Part shown: one piece after another, positions 27,646 to 37,210 of the stretch
Layout of the letters: each line of letters opens with the position of its first letter
How positions within the stretch are numbered: the stretch's first letter is position 1
From: Puniceicoccaceae bacterium
GTDB taxonomy: Bacteria; Verrucomicrobiota; Verrucomicrobiia; Opitutales; Coraliomargaritaceae
Direction of reading: 5' to 3'
DNA: 52,950 bases
Assembly: GCA_902603705.1 (NCBI GenBank)
Contig: CACKVQ010000007.1
Coordinates: 1 to 52,950 of the forward strand
Notes under the pieces: model-generated
What the model saw: only the letters and a program-made list of their open reading frames with translations
Told to the model about the DNA's origin: nothing
The model's database searches: none
Position numbers and translations under genes: made by a program

Positions 27646-27754
27646 ATTGTTAGAGTCCCCCTTAAGAAGGGATACGACTGGGCTGATTTATTGTCATCTG
27701 ATTGTACCAAGGGAGGCTCCGTTGAATACCGTGAAGAACCTTTAGTTCTTTTTT
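27646..27754 (+). ncRNA. candidate structured small RNA or leader
   Basis: TATAAT at 27634-27639 would start transcription near 27646, though no good -35 is seen. GAGTCCCCCTT (27653-27663) pairs with AAGGGAGGCTC (27709-27719) at 10 of 11 positions, closing a 45-nt domain. The same CCCTT can instead pair with AAGGG at 27667-27671, giving a mutually exclusive hairpin. An intrinsic terminator follows. The size (about 109 nt) and closing stem fit a small RNA or a riboswitch-like leader. I cannot match it to a known family; it is not an obvious 6S, SRP or tmRNA. Confidence 0.4.
27733..27754 (+). terminator. intrinsic terminator of the RNA candidate
   Basis: AAGAAC (27734-27739) pairs with GTTCTT (27745-27750) around CTTTA, running into a T tract ending at 27754. 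The stem is short but well formed, and no gene stop lies just upstream, which supports an RNA gene. Confidence 0.5.
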
Positions 27755-27942
27755 GTGGGGACTACGGAAAGGTTGCTTAGTTTTATCACAGCTCCGCATA
27801 TTTACCGATCCGTTGATCCGTGAATATATTATATAAGAGAAATAATAAATTCTTTCCCTATATATAAGGCGATAACAGTGATGACTACGGACCGTAATAG
27901 TTTCTAATTGATAGTAATGTAAATATTTCCTTATCTATAGGT

Positions 27943-28389
27943 ATGAAATTTAAGTGTCTGCTTATATTGCCATTACTTGTAGCATCCTTGCAAGCGAGTC
28001 CTGTGTTAGGACTACCTGAGCGTCGCCCTTTGACCTTAGATGAAATAAGGCAACCCTCTGTGGATGACCTTACTTTTGCTCTCAATGAGGCTAGCACGGA
28101 GTACAGTGTGATTAGATGTAGTGTATATACTCATGGCAATTTAGTCATACCCAGTGAATATAAGGATCTTCCTGTGACCTCGATTGGAGATAGGGCATTC
28201 ATGGGCTTAGATGGTTTTAAAGACACAGAGAATACTTTCTACAGCCTTAAAAGTGTTATTATCCCCGATGGTGTGACTTCGATTGGGGAAGAGGCTTTCA
28301 GTGAATGCACTAGCTTAACCAGTGTTACCATCCCCAACAGCGTAATCTCAATTGCAGAGAGTGCTTTCAATGGTTGCTCTGGCCTCTAG
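27943..28389 (+). CDS. BspA-like leucine-rich repeat (LRR_5) surface protein, cut short by TAG
   Basis: 148 residues. Signal peptide at 1-18 (MKFKCLLILPLLVASLQAS). A YSVIRCSVYTHGNLVIPSEYKDLPVTSIGDRAF segment (quoted in part) leads into two LRR_5 units: LKSVIIPDGVTSIGEEAFSE and LTSVTIPNSVISIAESAFNG, then CSGL and TAG. Such proteins normally run through many repeats of about 23 residues. Past the TAG the frame stays open for 51 codons (to TGA at 28543-28545) and begins SITTDNI, where the next repeat would read TSITIPDNV. So the stop seems to interrupt a repeat. Secreted or surface adhesion role is inferred from the family; this copy is probably inactive or truncated. Confidence 0.65.
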   Translation: MKFKCLLILPLLVASLQASPVLGLPERRPLTLDEIRQPSVDDLTFALNEASTEYSVIRCSVYTHGNLVIPSEYKDLPVTSIGDRAFMGLDGFKDTENTFYSLKSVIIPDGVTSIGEEAFSECTSLTSVTIPNSVISIAESAFNGCSGL

Positions 28390-28691
28390 AGTATCACAAC
28401 AGACAATATACGATTCCGATTTATCGGAGTGAAAAGGGAAATTTTTTCGGAGGCACTTGATGTATACACATCATCAAAAGACCAGCCAAGCGAACCCCCG
28501 CCCCAGCATCCCTTAAAATACCTCGTCCTTGCACAAGGATTCTGACCTAGGAGTCACCACAAACCCTTTGCATTTGTATTTAGGGGGTACAATAGGGGGA
28601 TAGTTTGGGTAAGCGTACGGAGGCAAATAAGTGCGATTTTTAGTTACTATAGTTTCCAGCAATTGCACTACTTTAAAATCGTGACAAAAAA
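28390..28691 (+). other. decayed downstream part of the leucine-rich-repeat gene and orphan DNA
   Basis: 28390-28545 is an in-frame continuation of the BspA-like gene past its TAG. After that no coding region is visible. 28581-28603 holds TAGGGGGTACAA followed by TAGGGGGATAG. CTATAGTTTCCAG near 28644 repeats part of the 3' coding sequence of the next gene (ATAGTTTCCAG near 28720). Confidence 0.45.
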
Positions 28692-29135
28692 TTAATCGTT
28701 ATTTTTTATACGCAAAAAATAGTTTCCAGTATTAACGGGTACAGTAACAGTTTTCCAATCACTCAAATTTCTACTATATTCGAACTCAACCTTCGCGTTG
28801 TCTTCAAAATCAACTAGTTTTTCGCCGTTTAAGAATATTGAAAGTGTTTCAATATTATGCGTCGAATTCATGTCTGTGGTGTAAGCGTAACCAGCAGTGT
28901 AAAGCACTTGCGTAACAATGGCATTCGGGTCACTTGTAGTAGTAATGTTTATGCGCCCATCTGGATTAATCACTCCCCAATCGGAAACCCACACCGATGG
29001 ATTGTGAAATTCTAATTCTAAATAAAACTGCTTGTGAGGACTAGAGATATGAGAGGGTAATTCCATCCAGTTGACGATCCTCTGAGTTGCAGTAAGACTT
29101 AGTGTCGAGTATAGTAAAAGCAGTGTATATTTCAT
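28692..29135 (-). CDS. secreted orphan protein, 147 residues
   Basis: Not recognised. Signal peptide at about 1-17 (MKYTLLLLYSTLSLTAT). The rest is beta-rich (FYLELEFHNPSVWVSDWG, GRINITTTSDPNAIV). It ends with EFEYSRNLSDWKTVTVPVN and NYFLRIKNND. This ending has the pattern seen at the C-terminus of many verrucomicrobial secreted proteins: a Y/E-S-x-x-L-x-x-W strand, then F-L/F-R. The two hydrolases at 5-7 kb carry a related pattern. It lies alone in a gene-poor patch between the interrupted leucine-rich-repeat gene and the disulfide oxidoreductase. Function unknown. Confidence 0.6.
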   Translation of the reverse strand: MKYTLLLLYSTLSLTATQRIVNWMELPSHISSPHKQFYLELEFHNPSVWVSDWGVINPDGRINITTTSDPNAIVTQVLYTAGYAYTTDMNSTHNIETLSIFLNGEKLVDFEDNAKVEFEYSRNLSDWKTVTVPVNTGNYFLRIKNND

Positions 29136-29516
29136 GTTTTTAAACTAAACTGTGATCATAATTCTAAAAGAAAAAAACTCATTTTAGTTTTTACCTATAT
29201 CTTTTACAGCTACGGTTGCTCTTGGGGGAATGTGCTGCTTTTTGATAGCCACCGCTAGATATTTGATCACTCTCAGTCTTTGGGCCTTTTATGCCCCCTC
29301 GTTGTGGGTGTATGCCATGATTATGAAATGATATCTAGGACAAATTTACTAATTGTGCCAAATCAGTAATCGCTGGCACTATTGCGATTGATGAATGTTA
29401 TTTAATCTTAAATGCCGTCCACCGATGTCGGACTGATACAAGTAGGTGATTTGATGGCTTATCACATTATATGAATTTAGGAGAAAGAGGACTAAGGAAT
29501 GATAATGCAAGCTATC
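29136..29516 (-). other. 381-bp gap without an intact gene
   Basis: No intact gene seen. On the minus strand 29342-29184 reads as two short open stretches separated by one TAA. The first contains YHFIIMAYTHNEGA and the second KYLAVAIKKQQHIPPRATVA. This could be a relic but is too short to name. AAAAACT/AGTTTTT at about 29173-29192 forms a weak A/T hairpin. The promoter of the orphan gene must be within this gap. Confidence 0.35.
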
Positions 29517-30902
29517 TTATTCCATCTGTTTTACAATATCTTCTAAAGGGTAGCTCCAAATCTCGGATAGCGTTGGATGATACCAATGTACTTTTAGTAG
29601 TTCCTTCACTCTAGCTTTCATAGTCACAGCAACTGCCATTGAGTGAATTAGTTCGCCTGCGTCTTTACTGATACATTCTGAGCCAAGGATGATACCACTA
29701 ATTCGATCAGCAAAAACTTTTACATACCCATTTTTAGCTTCCATAAGAATAGATTTCCCATGGTCGTTAAAAGGGTAGTAGGCACTAAGATAATCGACAC
29801 CACGTTCTTTAAGCTGTTTTTCGCCTAGGCCAACAGTTGCGATCTGAGGATCAGTAAAAACCACATTTAATAGATGATCGTAGTCTACAGGATTAGCGAC
29901 ACGCCCAGTAGCATGTCTAGCTGCCAATTCACCCTGTAAAATAGCAAGATGAACGACATCGTGTGGTCCTGTTACATCACCGCACGCATATATAAGCGGA
30001 TTGCTAGTCTGTTGCATGGCAGAACAAATAATTTTACCATTATCTTTTACCTCTACACCAGCTTTCTCTAGCCCAAGGCCCTCGGTGGCGGCTTTACGGC
30101 CAAGGGCATTAAGAAGATGGGGGGCATTTACTCGGTTGAAATTATCACCCTGTGTGAAAGTTACGTAATATGAGCTGTCTTTGAAGGCTATATCCCGTAT
30201 CAGCGTATCAGTGTAAATTTCTATACCTTCATTTCGGAAGCATTTCTCTATGTTGCTTGAAGCTGCAATCGGTGTTTCCTTTAAAATGTGTGAGCTACGC
30301 TGTATTTGTACTACTTCACTACCTAATCTGCGTAATAATTGAGCCAGCTCACAAGCAACAATTCCACCACCTAGTACGATGACTTTCTCGGGTAGGAAAT
30401 TAAGCTCTAAGATCTCATCACTAGTCCAAAAAGGAATGTTATTTAAGCCCTTTATTGGTGGGGTCGATACTGTTGATCCAGTAGCCACCATAAAATAATC
30501 TGCACTCAGTCTTTTACCATCTGATAGCTCAATTGTTTGCTTGTCGATAAAACGGGCATGGCTGCGGAAAAGAGTGAATCGCTCGCTTTCTAGTTGCTCT
30601 TTTCTATATTCTGAAAATTCTTTTATAACTTCTAATTTACGTTGGTGAAGTAACTTCATATTAACGGATGTTTCAGGAATATGTAGCCCAAATTCCTTTC
30701 CACGTCTTGCAAGGTGAAGCATTTCAGCTGAGTAAAGTAAGGTTTTAGAAGGCATACACCCTCGTAATATACAGAGTCCTCCTAAAACCTTGGATGAATC
30801 AATAATTGCAACGTGTTCTAGAACCTCACGTGCTGTGCGGGCAGCAGCATAACCTCCACTACCGCCTCCAATAACAATATAATCAAAATGTGTGCGCTTC
30901 AC
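29517..30902 (-). CDS. FAD-dependent pyridine nucleotide-disulfide oxidoreductase (dihydrolipoyl dehydrogenase/mercuric reductase-like)
   Basis: 461 residues, class I flavoprotein disulfide reductase. FAD-binding DYIVIGGGSGGYAAARTA opens the protein. The redox cysteines are C44 and C49 in GGLCILRGCMPSK. VIVLGGGIVACELAQLLRRLG is the NAD(P) site, NPLIYACGDVTG the second FAD motif, and WYHPTLSEIW supplies the His-Glu base pair of the partner subunit. Active-site flanks differ from classic Lpd (GGTCLNVGCIPSK), so the disulfide substrate could be other than lipoamide. No 2-oxoacid dehydrogenase genes are near. Its ATG overlaps the end of the O-antigen ligase-like gene by four bases, so the two are translated together. 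Confidence 0.85.
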   Translation of the reverse strand: MKRTHFDYIVIGGGSGGYAAARTAREVLEHVAIIDSSKVLGGLCILRGCMPSKTLLYSAEMLHLARRGKEFGLHIPETSVNMKLLHQRKLEVIKEFSEYRKEQLESERFTLFRSHARFIDKQTIELSDGKRLSADYFMVATGSTVSTPPIKGLNNIPFWTSDEILELNFLPEKVIVLGGGIVACELAQLLRRLGSEVVQIQRSSHILKETPIAASSNIEKCFRNEGIEIYTDTLIRDIAFKDSSYYVTFTQGDNFNRVNAPHLLNALGRKAATEGLGLEKAGVEVKDNGKIICSAMQQTSNPLIYACGDVTGPHDVVHLAILQGELAARHATGRVANPVDYDHLLNVVFTDPQIATVGLGEKQLKERGVDYLSAYYPFNDHGKSILMEAKNGYVKVFADRISGIILGSECISKDAGELIHSMAVAVTMKARVKELLKVHWYHPTLSEIWSYPLEDIVKQME

Positions 30903-32356
30903 TTTTCTTTTTCCTTATATGGTATATTGAAGAAGGGAACTCTTCGCTCACTCTCTGGAATTACTAACTGCGGGCGCTTGGTGTCTATTTCGTCAGGATT
31001 ACAACGACTTAGAAGCCCCCATCGGAGTGCGCTGAAAAAAATCGTTAAAAAGCTAAATAAAACGGCAGGCGACATGAAAGGGGTATCAAATAAAGCTAGT
31101 ATTATCACAAGCATACAACCGACTAATAGATGATTAGAAAACCGTATACTTTTAATTTCATGAATGTAGCGATAAATAAAAATGATTAAAAATAATGAAA
31201 TTACTAATCCGCCAAATACACCAAATTCTGCCAATAATTGTATGGCATCGGAGGTAGCTCGTCCGAATTTTTCGCCATTCAATGTGTCGCTTCCATAAAA
31301 AGGTAGTAGTTTCTCATAGCTGTCGAATCCCCAGCCAAAAATAGGTTTATCCTTGAACATATCCCACGCCGCGGATTGAAGGTCTAACTTTTGCTCAGTA
31401 AAAGCATTATGCTGAAAAAAACGTATAATACTGTAGGCAAATGCCGCACTAGATGCAATCCCACAGCTTCCTGCAATTACTTTGTAGTGGGGTTCCTTTT
31501 CGTTATTTAAGTATTCGAATGCTGTAATAAGCAGCATAATAGACAGAGTTAACGATAGCATCACAGCAGGGAGTTGTGCATGTACGAACATAGCAGATGT
31601 TCCGAGTAGTGCGCCACCAGCTAAATACAACGGTGCTGTCGAGCTAATAAATTTCTTGTTGTCATTGTAGCGTGCATGAAGCGAAGACATGGTAATGCAG
31701 ACACAACACCATATCATTGCAAAAGCAGCCCAATGACCGTCGTATGGAAAGAAAGCAAAAAAATCTTCAGCCCCCGTACCAGTACTAAGTGGTGGTTTAG
31801 CCATGCCGAGTCCTTTTTGAATTAAGCCATAAGTTGCAAGAATAACAGCTCCTATACAAGGCCAAGGTAATAAGCGCTCAAAAAAATTAAGAGACTTTGG
31901 TATGAGGTAGAGTAGTGATGATAGAATATATGCCGCACTAAAGCCAACTACAATTAGCCACGTTTCCTTGCCTAAAATTGACGTTGGGATCCATCTATTG
32001 AATGATTCTAGCGTATGGTATGATGATGAACCAATTTTAACAGTATTGTATGGGTCATGGAAGAGTCCGATAGTAAACTGTATAGATAAAACCCAGGCAG
32101 GCGCAGAAGTCGCCCAGAATCTTGGCCAAAGTAAATCTATGAAAAATGGATGCGCATGCTCGTGTGTTTTTAATATAAAAGGTGTTAGGCATCCCAAGAT
32201 CAACAAACTGCCTAATAACCAATATGATCGAGGATCTCCTATATAAAAGACGAGTAGTAATGCAAATATGCTTACTGAAAAAAGGATTGATTCTGCTGGT
32301 GTGAAGCTATCTCTAAGTAATTGCTCCCTTATTTGAATATTAGATAAATTTTCCAA
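30899..32356 (-). CDS. O-antigen ligase/polymerase-like membrane protein (Wzy/WaaL family)
   Basis: 485 residues with about ten to twelve membrane helices. The WaaL-type region is recognisable: DKPIFGWGFDSYEKLLPFYG, then GRATSDAIQLLAEFGVFGGLV in the large periplasmic loop, where the family usually has HND-x-LQLLAE. The histidine is replaced here. Such proteins join or polymerise surface glycans on undecaprenyl carriers at the periplasmic face. Which reaction this one performs cannot be told. It is upstream of and overlaps the disulfide oxidoreductase gene (ATGA). No glycosyltransferase cluster surrounds it. Confidence 0.75.
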   Translation of the reverse strand: MENLSNIQIREQLLRDSFTPAESILFSVSIFALLLVFYIGDPRSYWLLGSLLILGCLTPFILKTHEHAHPFFIDLLWPRFWATSAPAWVLSIQFTIGLFHDPYNTVKIGSSSYHTLESFNRWIPTSILGKETWLIVVGFSAAYILSSLLYLIPKSLNFFERLLPWPCIGAVILATYGLIQKGLGMAKPPLSTGTGAEDFFAFFPYDGHWAAFAMIWCCVCITMSSLHARYNDNKKFISSTAPLYLAGGALLGTSAMFVHAQLPAVMLSLTLSIMLLITAFEYLNNEKEPHYKVIAGSCGIASSAAFAYSIIRFFQHNAFTEQKLDLQSAAWDMFKDKPIFGWGFDSYEKLLPFYGSDTLNGEKFGRATSDAIQLLAEFGVFGGLVISLFLIIFIYRYIHEIKSIRFSNHLLVGCMLVIILALFDTPFMSPAVLFSFLTIFFSALRWGLLSRCNPDEIDTKRPQLVIPESERRVPFFNIPYKEKEK

Positions 32357-32470
32357 GGTATAGAGATATTAATAAAACGCAAAATAAAGAAAATGACGGG
32401 CTGATGTGCCTACTTTGTGTATCTATTGGAAAATGCTAAGATAATTATAATCTAACAAAAATATGTTTAA

Positions 32471-34066
32471 TTACTTTTTATATTTAATTGCAGCAGCTAC
32501 GAAATTAGAAAACAGGGGATGAGCAGCATTTGGTTTAGACTGGAACTCTGGATGGAACTGCACGCCTACAAACCATGGATGCTTGGGTATTTCTATTATT
32601 TCAACTAGATCACGTTCTGGATTTATCCCTCCAATACGAAGGCCAGCATTAGTTAATTGTTCTCTATAATTATTATTAAATTCATAACGATGCCGATGCC
32701 TCTCCGCTATATTTTTTATACCATAAGCATCGAAACTCAAGCTATCTTCAGTCAGCTCACATGGGTAGGAGCCAAGACGCATATTAGCCCCTTTAGTAGT
32801 TAAGTTTTTCTGATCTTCCATAATGTCAATAACAGGATGAGGCGTATTAGCATCAAATTCAGTACTGTTTGAATCTTCTAGTCCTGCCACATTACGAGCA
32901 AAATCAATTACTGCTATTTGCATGCCTAAGCATAGACCAAAGTAGGGTATAGCGTTCTCTCGTGCGTATTTAGAAGTGATAATTTTTCCTGCTGTCCCGC
33001 GGTCACCAAATCCTCCTGGTATTAGTATTCCGTCGAGTTTAGCTAGATTCTTTTGGGGATTTAATTGTACATCTTCTGCATCTATACGCACTATGTTAAC
33101 TTTCGCATCATTGGCTATTCCAGCGTGTATTATAGACTCATATACAGATTTGTATGCGTCTTGCAATTCGATATATTTGCCTACTACTCCAATCTTAACT
33201 TCATGCTTAGGTGATTTTAGCCGCCGTACAACATCGTGCCAGACTTTCATATTTTTATCTGGAACGTCTAAATGAAGATGTTCTATCACCAAACTGTCTA
33301 TATTCTCTGCCTTAAGTGTTATTGGCAGTTCATATATTGAAGTTTCAACATCCATTTCTTCAATTACTGCGTTGACTGGAACGTTGCAAAAGAGTGAAAG
33401 TTTCTGGCGCATTTCGTCAGTCATGGGCTCTTCAGTACGACACACTAGTATATCGCATTGAATCCCAATTTCTCGAAGTTTAGCGACAGACTGCTGGCTG
33501 GGCTTGGTCTTAAGCTCACCAGCAGCTTTCAAAAATGGAAGTAGTGTACAATGGAGAAAGAGTACATCATCTCGTGCAACCTCTAGCGCAAATTGTCGCA
33601 TAGCCTCAAGGAAAGGTAGGCCTTCAATGTCACCTATTGTTCCTCCTAGCTCAGTTATAAGAATATCGACGTCTTCACCGCCCCCCGCACGAATTCTCTC
33701 CTTAATTACATCTGTAACATGGGGAATAACTTGCACTGTTGCACCGAGATAATCACCCTTACGCTCTCTGGATAGAACAGTTTCATAAACTTTACCGGAG
33801 GTTAAATTGTTGAGTTTAGAAAGGGTCCCATTTGTAAAACGCTCATAGTGACCAAGATCAAGGTCTGTTTCTGCTCCGTCATTTAGAACATAAACCTCAC
33901 CATGTTGGAAAGGACTCATTGTGCCTGGATCTACGTTTAAATAAGGGTCAAATTTTTGTAGACGTACCTTTAGACCACGCTGTTCAAGGAGTGCACCTAG
34001 TGCAGCAGAGGTAAGACCCTTACCTAATGAGGAGACCACACCACCAGTTACAAAAATATATTTCAT
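32471..34066 (-). CDS. pyrG: CTP synthase
   Basis: Makes CTP from UTP, ATP and glutamine. 531 residues. The synthetase half begins [20 protein letters not shown] with the P-loop-like [10 protein letters not shown], then [17 protein letters not shown] and [19 protein letters not shown]. The glutaminase half has GGFGDRG, the nucleophile C379 in [11 protein letters not shown], and the HPEFQSKP triad end. All catalytic residues are present. Divergent from sdhC across a 308-bp AT-rich gap. Confidence 0.97.
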   Translation of the reverse strand: MKYIFVTGGVVSSLGKGLTSAALGALLEQRGLKVRLQKFDPYLNVDPGTMSPFQHGEVYVLNDGAETDLDLGHYERFTNGTLSKLNNLTSGKVYETVLSRERKGDYLGATVQVIPHVTDVIKERIRAGGGEDVDILITELGGTIGDIEGLPFLEAMRQFALEVARDDVLFLHCTLLPFLKAAGELKTKPSQQSVAKLREIGIQCDILVCRTEEPMTDEMRQKLSLFCNVPVNAVIEEMDVETSIYELPITLKAENIDSLVIEHLHLDVPDKNMKVWHDVVRRLKSPKHEVKIGVVGKYIELQDAYKSVYESIIHAGIANDAKVNIVRIDAEDVQLNPQKNLAKLDGILIPGGFGDRGTAGKIITSKYARENAIPYFGLCLGMQIAVIDFARNVAGLEDSNSTEFDANTPHPVIDIMEDQKNLTTKGANMRLGSYPCELTEDSLSFDAYGIKNIAERHRHRYEFNNNYREQLTNAGLRIGGINPERDLVEIIEIPKHPWFVGVQFHPEFQSKPNAAHPLFSNFVAAAIKYKK

Positions 34067-34374
34067 TATTTAACTATCATATAAAAGTAGCATGAATTAT
34101 CATTCAATTGTTTAGTAGTTGTCTATTGCAACTCTTTTTCTATGTCTAAAATACACATATTCCTTAAAAACTCTCGCAAGTTCTACTAGTAATATTTAGT
34201 TAAAAGTAAAAGTATTTAGAATTACGCGTAATAATAAATTTTAATAAGTCATTGTACTACTTATATGTATCTTATTGGTACTATTTATTTTGCTAATAGG
34301 CATTATTTTTAATATTCATCGTTTGAAAATATTATAATATACAATAATATATTTAATAATTGATTATTTGTTTT
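34067..34374. promoter_or_regulatory. 308-bp AT-rich divergent promoter region between pyrG and sdhCAB
   Basis: No coding potential. Extremely A/T rich toward the sdhC side. A possible sdhC promoter is TTGAAA (34323-34328) with TAATAT (34345-34350), 16-bp spacer; several TATAAT-like hexamers nearby make the choice uncertain. AGTTGTCTATTGCAACT near 34110 is a small dyad (AGTTG/CAACT) on the pyrG side. Confidence 0.35.
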
Positions 34375-35244
34375 ATGTCTCTTATTTTAAGCTTTTTACA
34401 ATCTACTATCGGGCGTAAGTCACTCATGGCACTAACTGGCTTTGTTTTAGTTGTTTTTGTGATGGGGCACATGCTCGGTAATTTGCAAATTTTCTTAGGT
34501 GCTGAAGCCATTAACGCCTATGCCTACAAGTTACACAACTTGTTACCAGCTTCCGCACTTTGGGCGGTACGTTTGTTTCTAATAGCTTGTATAGCTGTTC
34601 ATGTGTGGGCGGCCGTCACACTTACCTTAGATAACCGTAAAGCTCGTCCTCAAAACTATTATAAGAAACGAGTAATACAAGCTACCTATTCTTCCCGTAC
34701 GATGCGAATGAGCGGTATTATATTATTAGCATTCATTTTTTTTCATATTGCACATTTCACAGTGCGTTCTGTACCTAGCATGAAATACAATGAACCTGGT
34801 GTAATCAGCAAAAAATTAGATGCTTCAAACTATTCTATTCCAACTGAGGTGCCACTAGTAAAAAAAGGTGAGGCCGTTCTTAAAAATGGCCAAAAAATAA
34901 TGACTTTTAATGTACATGATATGATGATTGCTGGATTTAAATCAAAAATTGTATCGTTATTTTACATTTTCGCCACTGGACTACTTTGCCTGCACCTTAC
35001 ACACGGTGTGAGTAGTATGTTTCAAAGTCTTGGCATACGAAACTCATTCTGGCGTATTCGCCTTGACCGATTTGCTTTATTCTATGGTTGGACGGTTTTT
35101 TTAGGATTTGCAATAATCCCTATAGCAGCACTTGCTGGTATACTTACAGCAGATCCCTCAGGTGGTTTGACTTCGCATGCGCAAATACTCAAAAATGAAG
35201 CCATTGCGCATGAGTTATATTCTCAAGAATTAACGCTCAGATGA
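34375..35244 (+). CDS. sdhC: succinate dehydrogenase cytochrome b558 subunit (type B)
   Basis: Membrane anchor carrying two hemes b and the menaquinone site. 289 residues from ATG at 34375 ([22 protein letters not shown]); an upstream in-frame TTG would add five residues and is unlikely. Five helices, with heme histidines in [35 protein letters not shown] and [15 protein letters not shown], fit the b558 family as in Bacillus, Wolinella and Bacteroidetes. Between helices III and IV there is a loop of roughly 50 residues ([11 protein letters not shown] to MMIAGFKSK). One polypeptide replaces separate SdhC and SdhD. The stop overlaps the sdhA start (ATGA). Confidence 0.93.
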   Translation: MSLILSFLQSTIGRKSLMALTGFVLVVFVMGHMLGNLQIFLGAEAINAYAYKLHNLLPASALWAVRLFLIACIAVHVWAAVTLTLDNRKARPQNYYKKRVIQATYSSRTMRMSGIILLAFIFFHIAHFTVRSVPSMKYNEPGVISKKLDASNYSIPTEVPLVKKGEAVLKNGQKIMTFNVHDMMIAGFKSKIVSLFYIFATGLLCLHLTHGVSSMFQSLGIRNSFWRIRLDRFALFYGWTVFLGFAIIPIAALAGILTADPSGGLTSHAQILKNEAIAHELYSQELTLR

Positions 35245-37184
35245 AGCTAAATGCTAAGATACCAGAGGGTCCGCTCACTCAAAAGTGGACTAGTCATAAA
35301 TTCAATATGAAGTTGGTCAATCCGTCCAACAGACGCAAATACAATGTTATCGTAGTTGGATCAGGTCTAGCAGGTGGCGCAGCAGCGGCTAGTCTTGCAG
35401 AACAAGGTTATAATGTATCTTGCTTTTGTTACCAAGACAGTCCTCGACGTGCACATAGCATCGCAGCTCAAGGTGGCATAAATGCATCTAAGAATTATCA
35501 AAATGACGGAGATAGTGTTTATCGTCTATTCTATGATACTGTAAAAGGTGGCGACTATCGTGCACGTGAAGCCAATGTATACCGTCTTGCAGAGCTTAGT
35601 TCCGATATAATTGATCAGTGTGTGGCCAACGGTGTGCCTTTTGCCAGAGAGTACGGCGGGCTATTGGCTAATCGTTCTTTTGGAGGTGCCCAAGTCTCAC
35701 GCACTTTCTACGCTCGTGGCCAGACTGGGCAACAGCTCTTATTGGGTACTTACTCTGCGCTAAGCAGGCAAATTGGTCTTGGTAAAGTTACGATGTACAA
35801 TCGTCACGAAATGTTAGATTTAGTTAAAGTAGATAATCATGCTAAGGGCATTATTGTGCGCAACATGGTAACAGGCAAGGTAACCAGCCATGCTGCTGAT
35901 TGCGTAGTGATTGCTACTGGTGGTTATGGTAATGTATTTTTTCTCTCCACAAATGCACAAGGATGTAATGTGACAGCAGCATTTAGGGCACATAAGCAAG
36001 GTGCAGGTTTTGCTAATCCATGTTACACTCAGATACATCCAACATGTATACCGGTGCACGGAGACAAACAGTCTAAACTAACGCTAATGTCAGAATCACT
36101 TCGGAATGATGGTCGGATCTGGGTGCCTAAATTCGCAGAAGATGCCGCAAAAGTTCGTGATGGTATGCTTGATCCTAATGCGCTAAGTGATGATAAGCGT
36201 GATTATTTCCTAGAAAGGAAATATCCAAGTTTTGGAAATCTTGCGCCACGTGATATATCCTCGCGCGCTGCAAAAGAAGCCTGTGATGAAGGTAGAGGAG
36301 TGGCTTCGACCGGTTTAGGTGTATTTTTAGATTTTAGAGATGCTATACAGCGTGATGGTAAAAAGGCTATTGAGGAGAGATACGGCAATTTATTTGACAT
36401 GTATCAGTGCATAACTGGTGACAATCCCTATGTTACACCAATGATGATTTTTCCGGCAGTTCACTATACAATGGGTGGTCTCTGGGTAGACTATAATCTT
36501 GAATCAACCATCCCTGGTATGTTCGTAGGTGGAGAAGCTAACTTTTCTGATCATGGTGCTAATCGCCTAGGAGCGTCAGCGTTAATGCAAGGATTGTCCG
36601 ATGGTTATTTTATTTTACCTTATACGGTTGGTAATTATTTGGGAGAGCAAGGTGTGCAAGCGGCGGGCAAGATTACTAATGAACACCCTGCGTTCGCTGA
36701 AGCTGAAAATCGTGTTAGGGCGCGTATTGATAAACTACTATCTATTAATGGTAACGAGTCTCCTCGTTCTTTCCATAAACGGCTAGGTAATATAATTTGG
36801 GAGTACTGTGGTATGGCTCGCTCCGAAGAAGGCTTAACTACTGCAATTGCAAAGATTAAAGAACTGCGCAAAGACTTTTGGAGTAATCTCCGCGTTGTAG
36901 GAGAATCTGGTAATATTAATCCTGAACTCGAGAGAGCTGGACGTGTTGCCGACTTCATCGAATTTGGTGAATTGATGTGTCGTGATGCATTAATGCGTGA
37001 AGAGTCTTGTGGGGGACACTTTCGAATAGAACATCAAACCGAGGAAGGTGAAGCTTTACGTGATGACGAGAATTTTACCTTCACAGGTGTATGGGAACAC
37101 TTGGGAGACAATGTTGAACCTCGCTTACATAAAGAAGAGCTCATTTACGAAAACGTTAAGCTAGCGACTCGTAGTTATAAGTAA
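35241..37184 (+). CDS. sdhA: succinate dehydrogenase/fumarate reductase flavoprotein subunit
   Basis: Oxidises succinate to fumarate with covalently bound FAD on the cytoplasmic side. 647 residues. FAD-binding [20 protein letters not shown], the flavinylated histidine H72 in [14 protein letters not shown], and active-site residues in [52 protein letters not shown] and the C-terminal [19 protein letters not shown]-type tail are typical of the type B enzyme. It has an N-terminal extension of about 35 residues before the Rossmann strand. Part of sdhCAB. Confidence 0.96.
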   Translation: MKLNAKIPEGPLTQKWTSHKFNMKLVNPSNRRKYNVIVVGSGLAGGAAAASLAEQGYNVSCFCYQDSPRRAHSIAAQGGINASKNYQNDGDSVYRLFYDTVKGGDYRAREANVYRLAELSSDIIDQCVANGVPFAREYGGLLANRSFGGAQVSRTFYARGQTGQQLLLGTYSALSRQIGLGKVTMYNRHEMLDLVKVDNHAKGIIVRNMVTGKVTSHAADCVVIATGGYGNVFFLSTNAQGCNVTAAFRAHKQGAGFANPCYTQIHPTCIPVHGDKQSKLTLMSESLRNDGRIWVPKFAEDAAKVRDGMLDPNALSDDKRDYFLERKYPSFGNLAPRDISSRAAKEACDEGRGVASTGLGVFLDFRDAIQRDGKKAIEERYGNLFDMYQCITGDNPYVTPMMIFPAVHYTMGGLWVDYNLESTIPGMFVGGEANFSDHGANRLGASALMQGLSDGYFILPYTVGNYLGEQGVQAAGKITNEHPAFAEAENRVRARIDKLLSINGNESPRSFHKRLGNIIWEYCGMARSEEGLTTAIAKIKELRKDFWSNLRVVGESGNINPELERAGRVADFIEFGELMCRDALMREESCGGHFRIEHQTEEGEALRDDENFTFTGVWEHLGDNVEPRLHKEELIYENVKLATRSYK

Positions 37185-37210
37185 TTATCTTATTCGACAG
37201 ACGCATTATA

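Larger units (their letters stand above)
27575..27942 (+). other. gene-poor stretch after tRNA-Ser
   Basis: No credible protein gene. It holds the small RNA candidate (27646-27754) and its terminator hairpin. It also has two copies of GACTACGGA (about 27758 and 27879) and a doubled GATCCGT near 27810-27822. An A/T-only stretch (about 27826-27850) could contain the promoter of the downstream leucine-rich-repeat gene. Confidence 0.5.

Noticed and set aside
29184-29342. Minus-strand fragments YHFIIMAYTHNEGA and KYLAVAIKKQQHIPP, considered as a transposase relic
   Set aside because: YHFIIM recalls Y1-type transposases, but the HUH histidines are absent and the pieces are too short to support a call.
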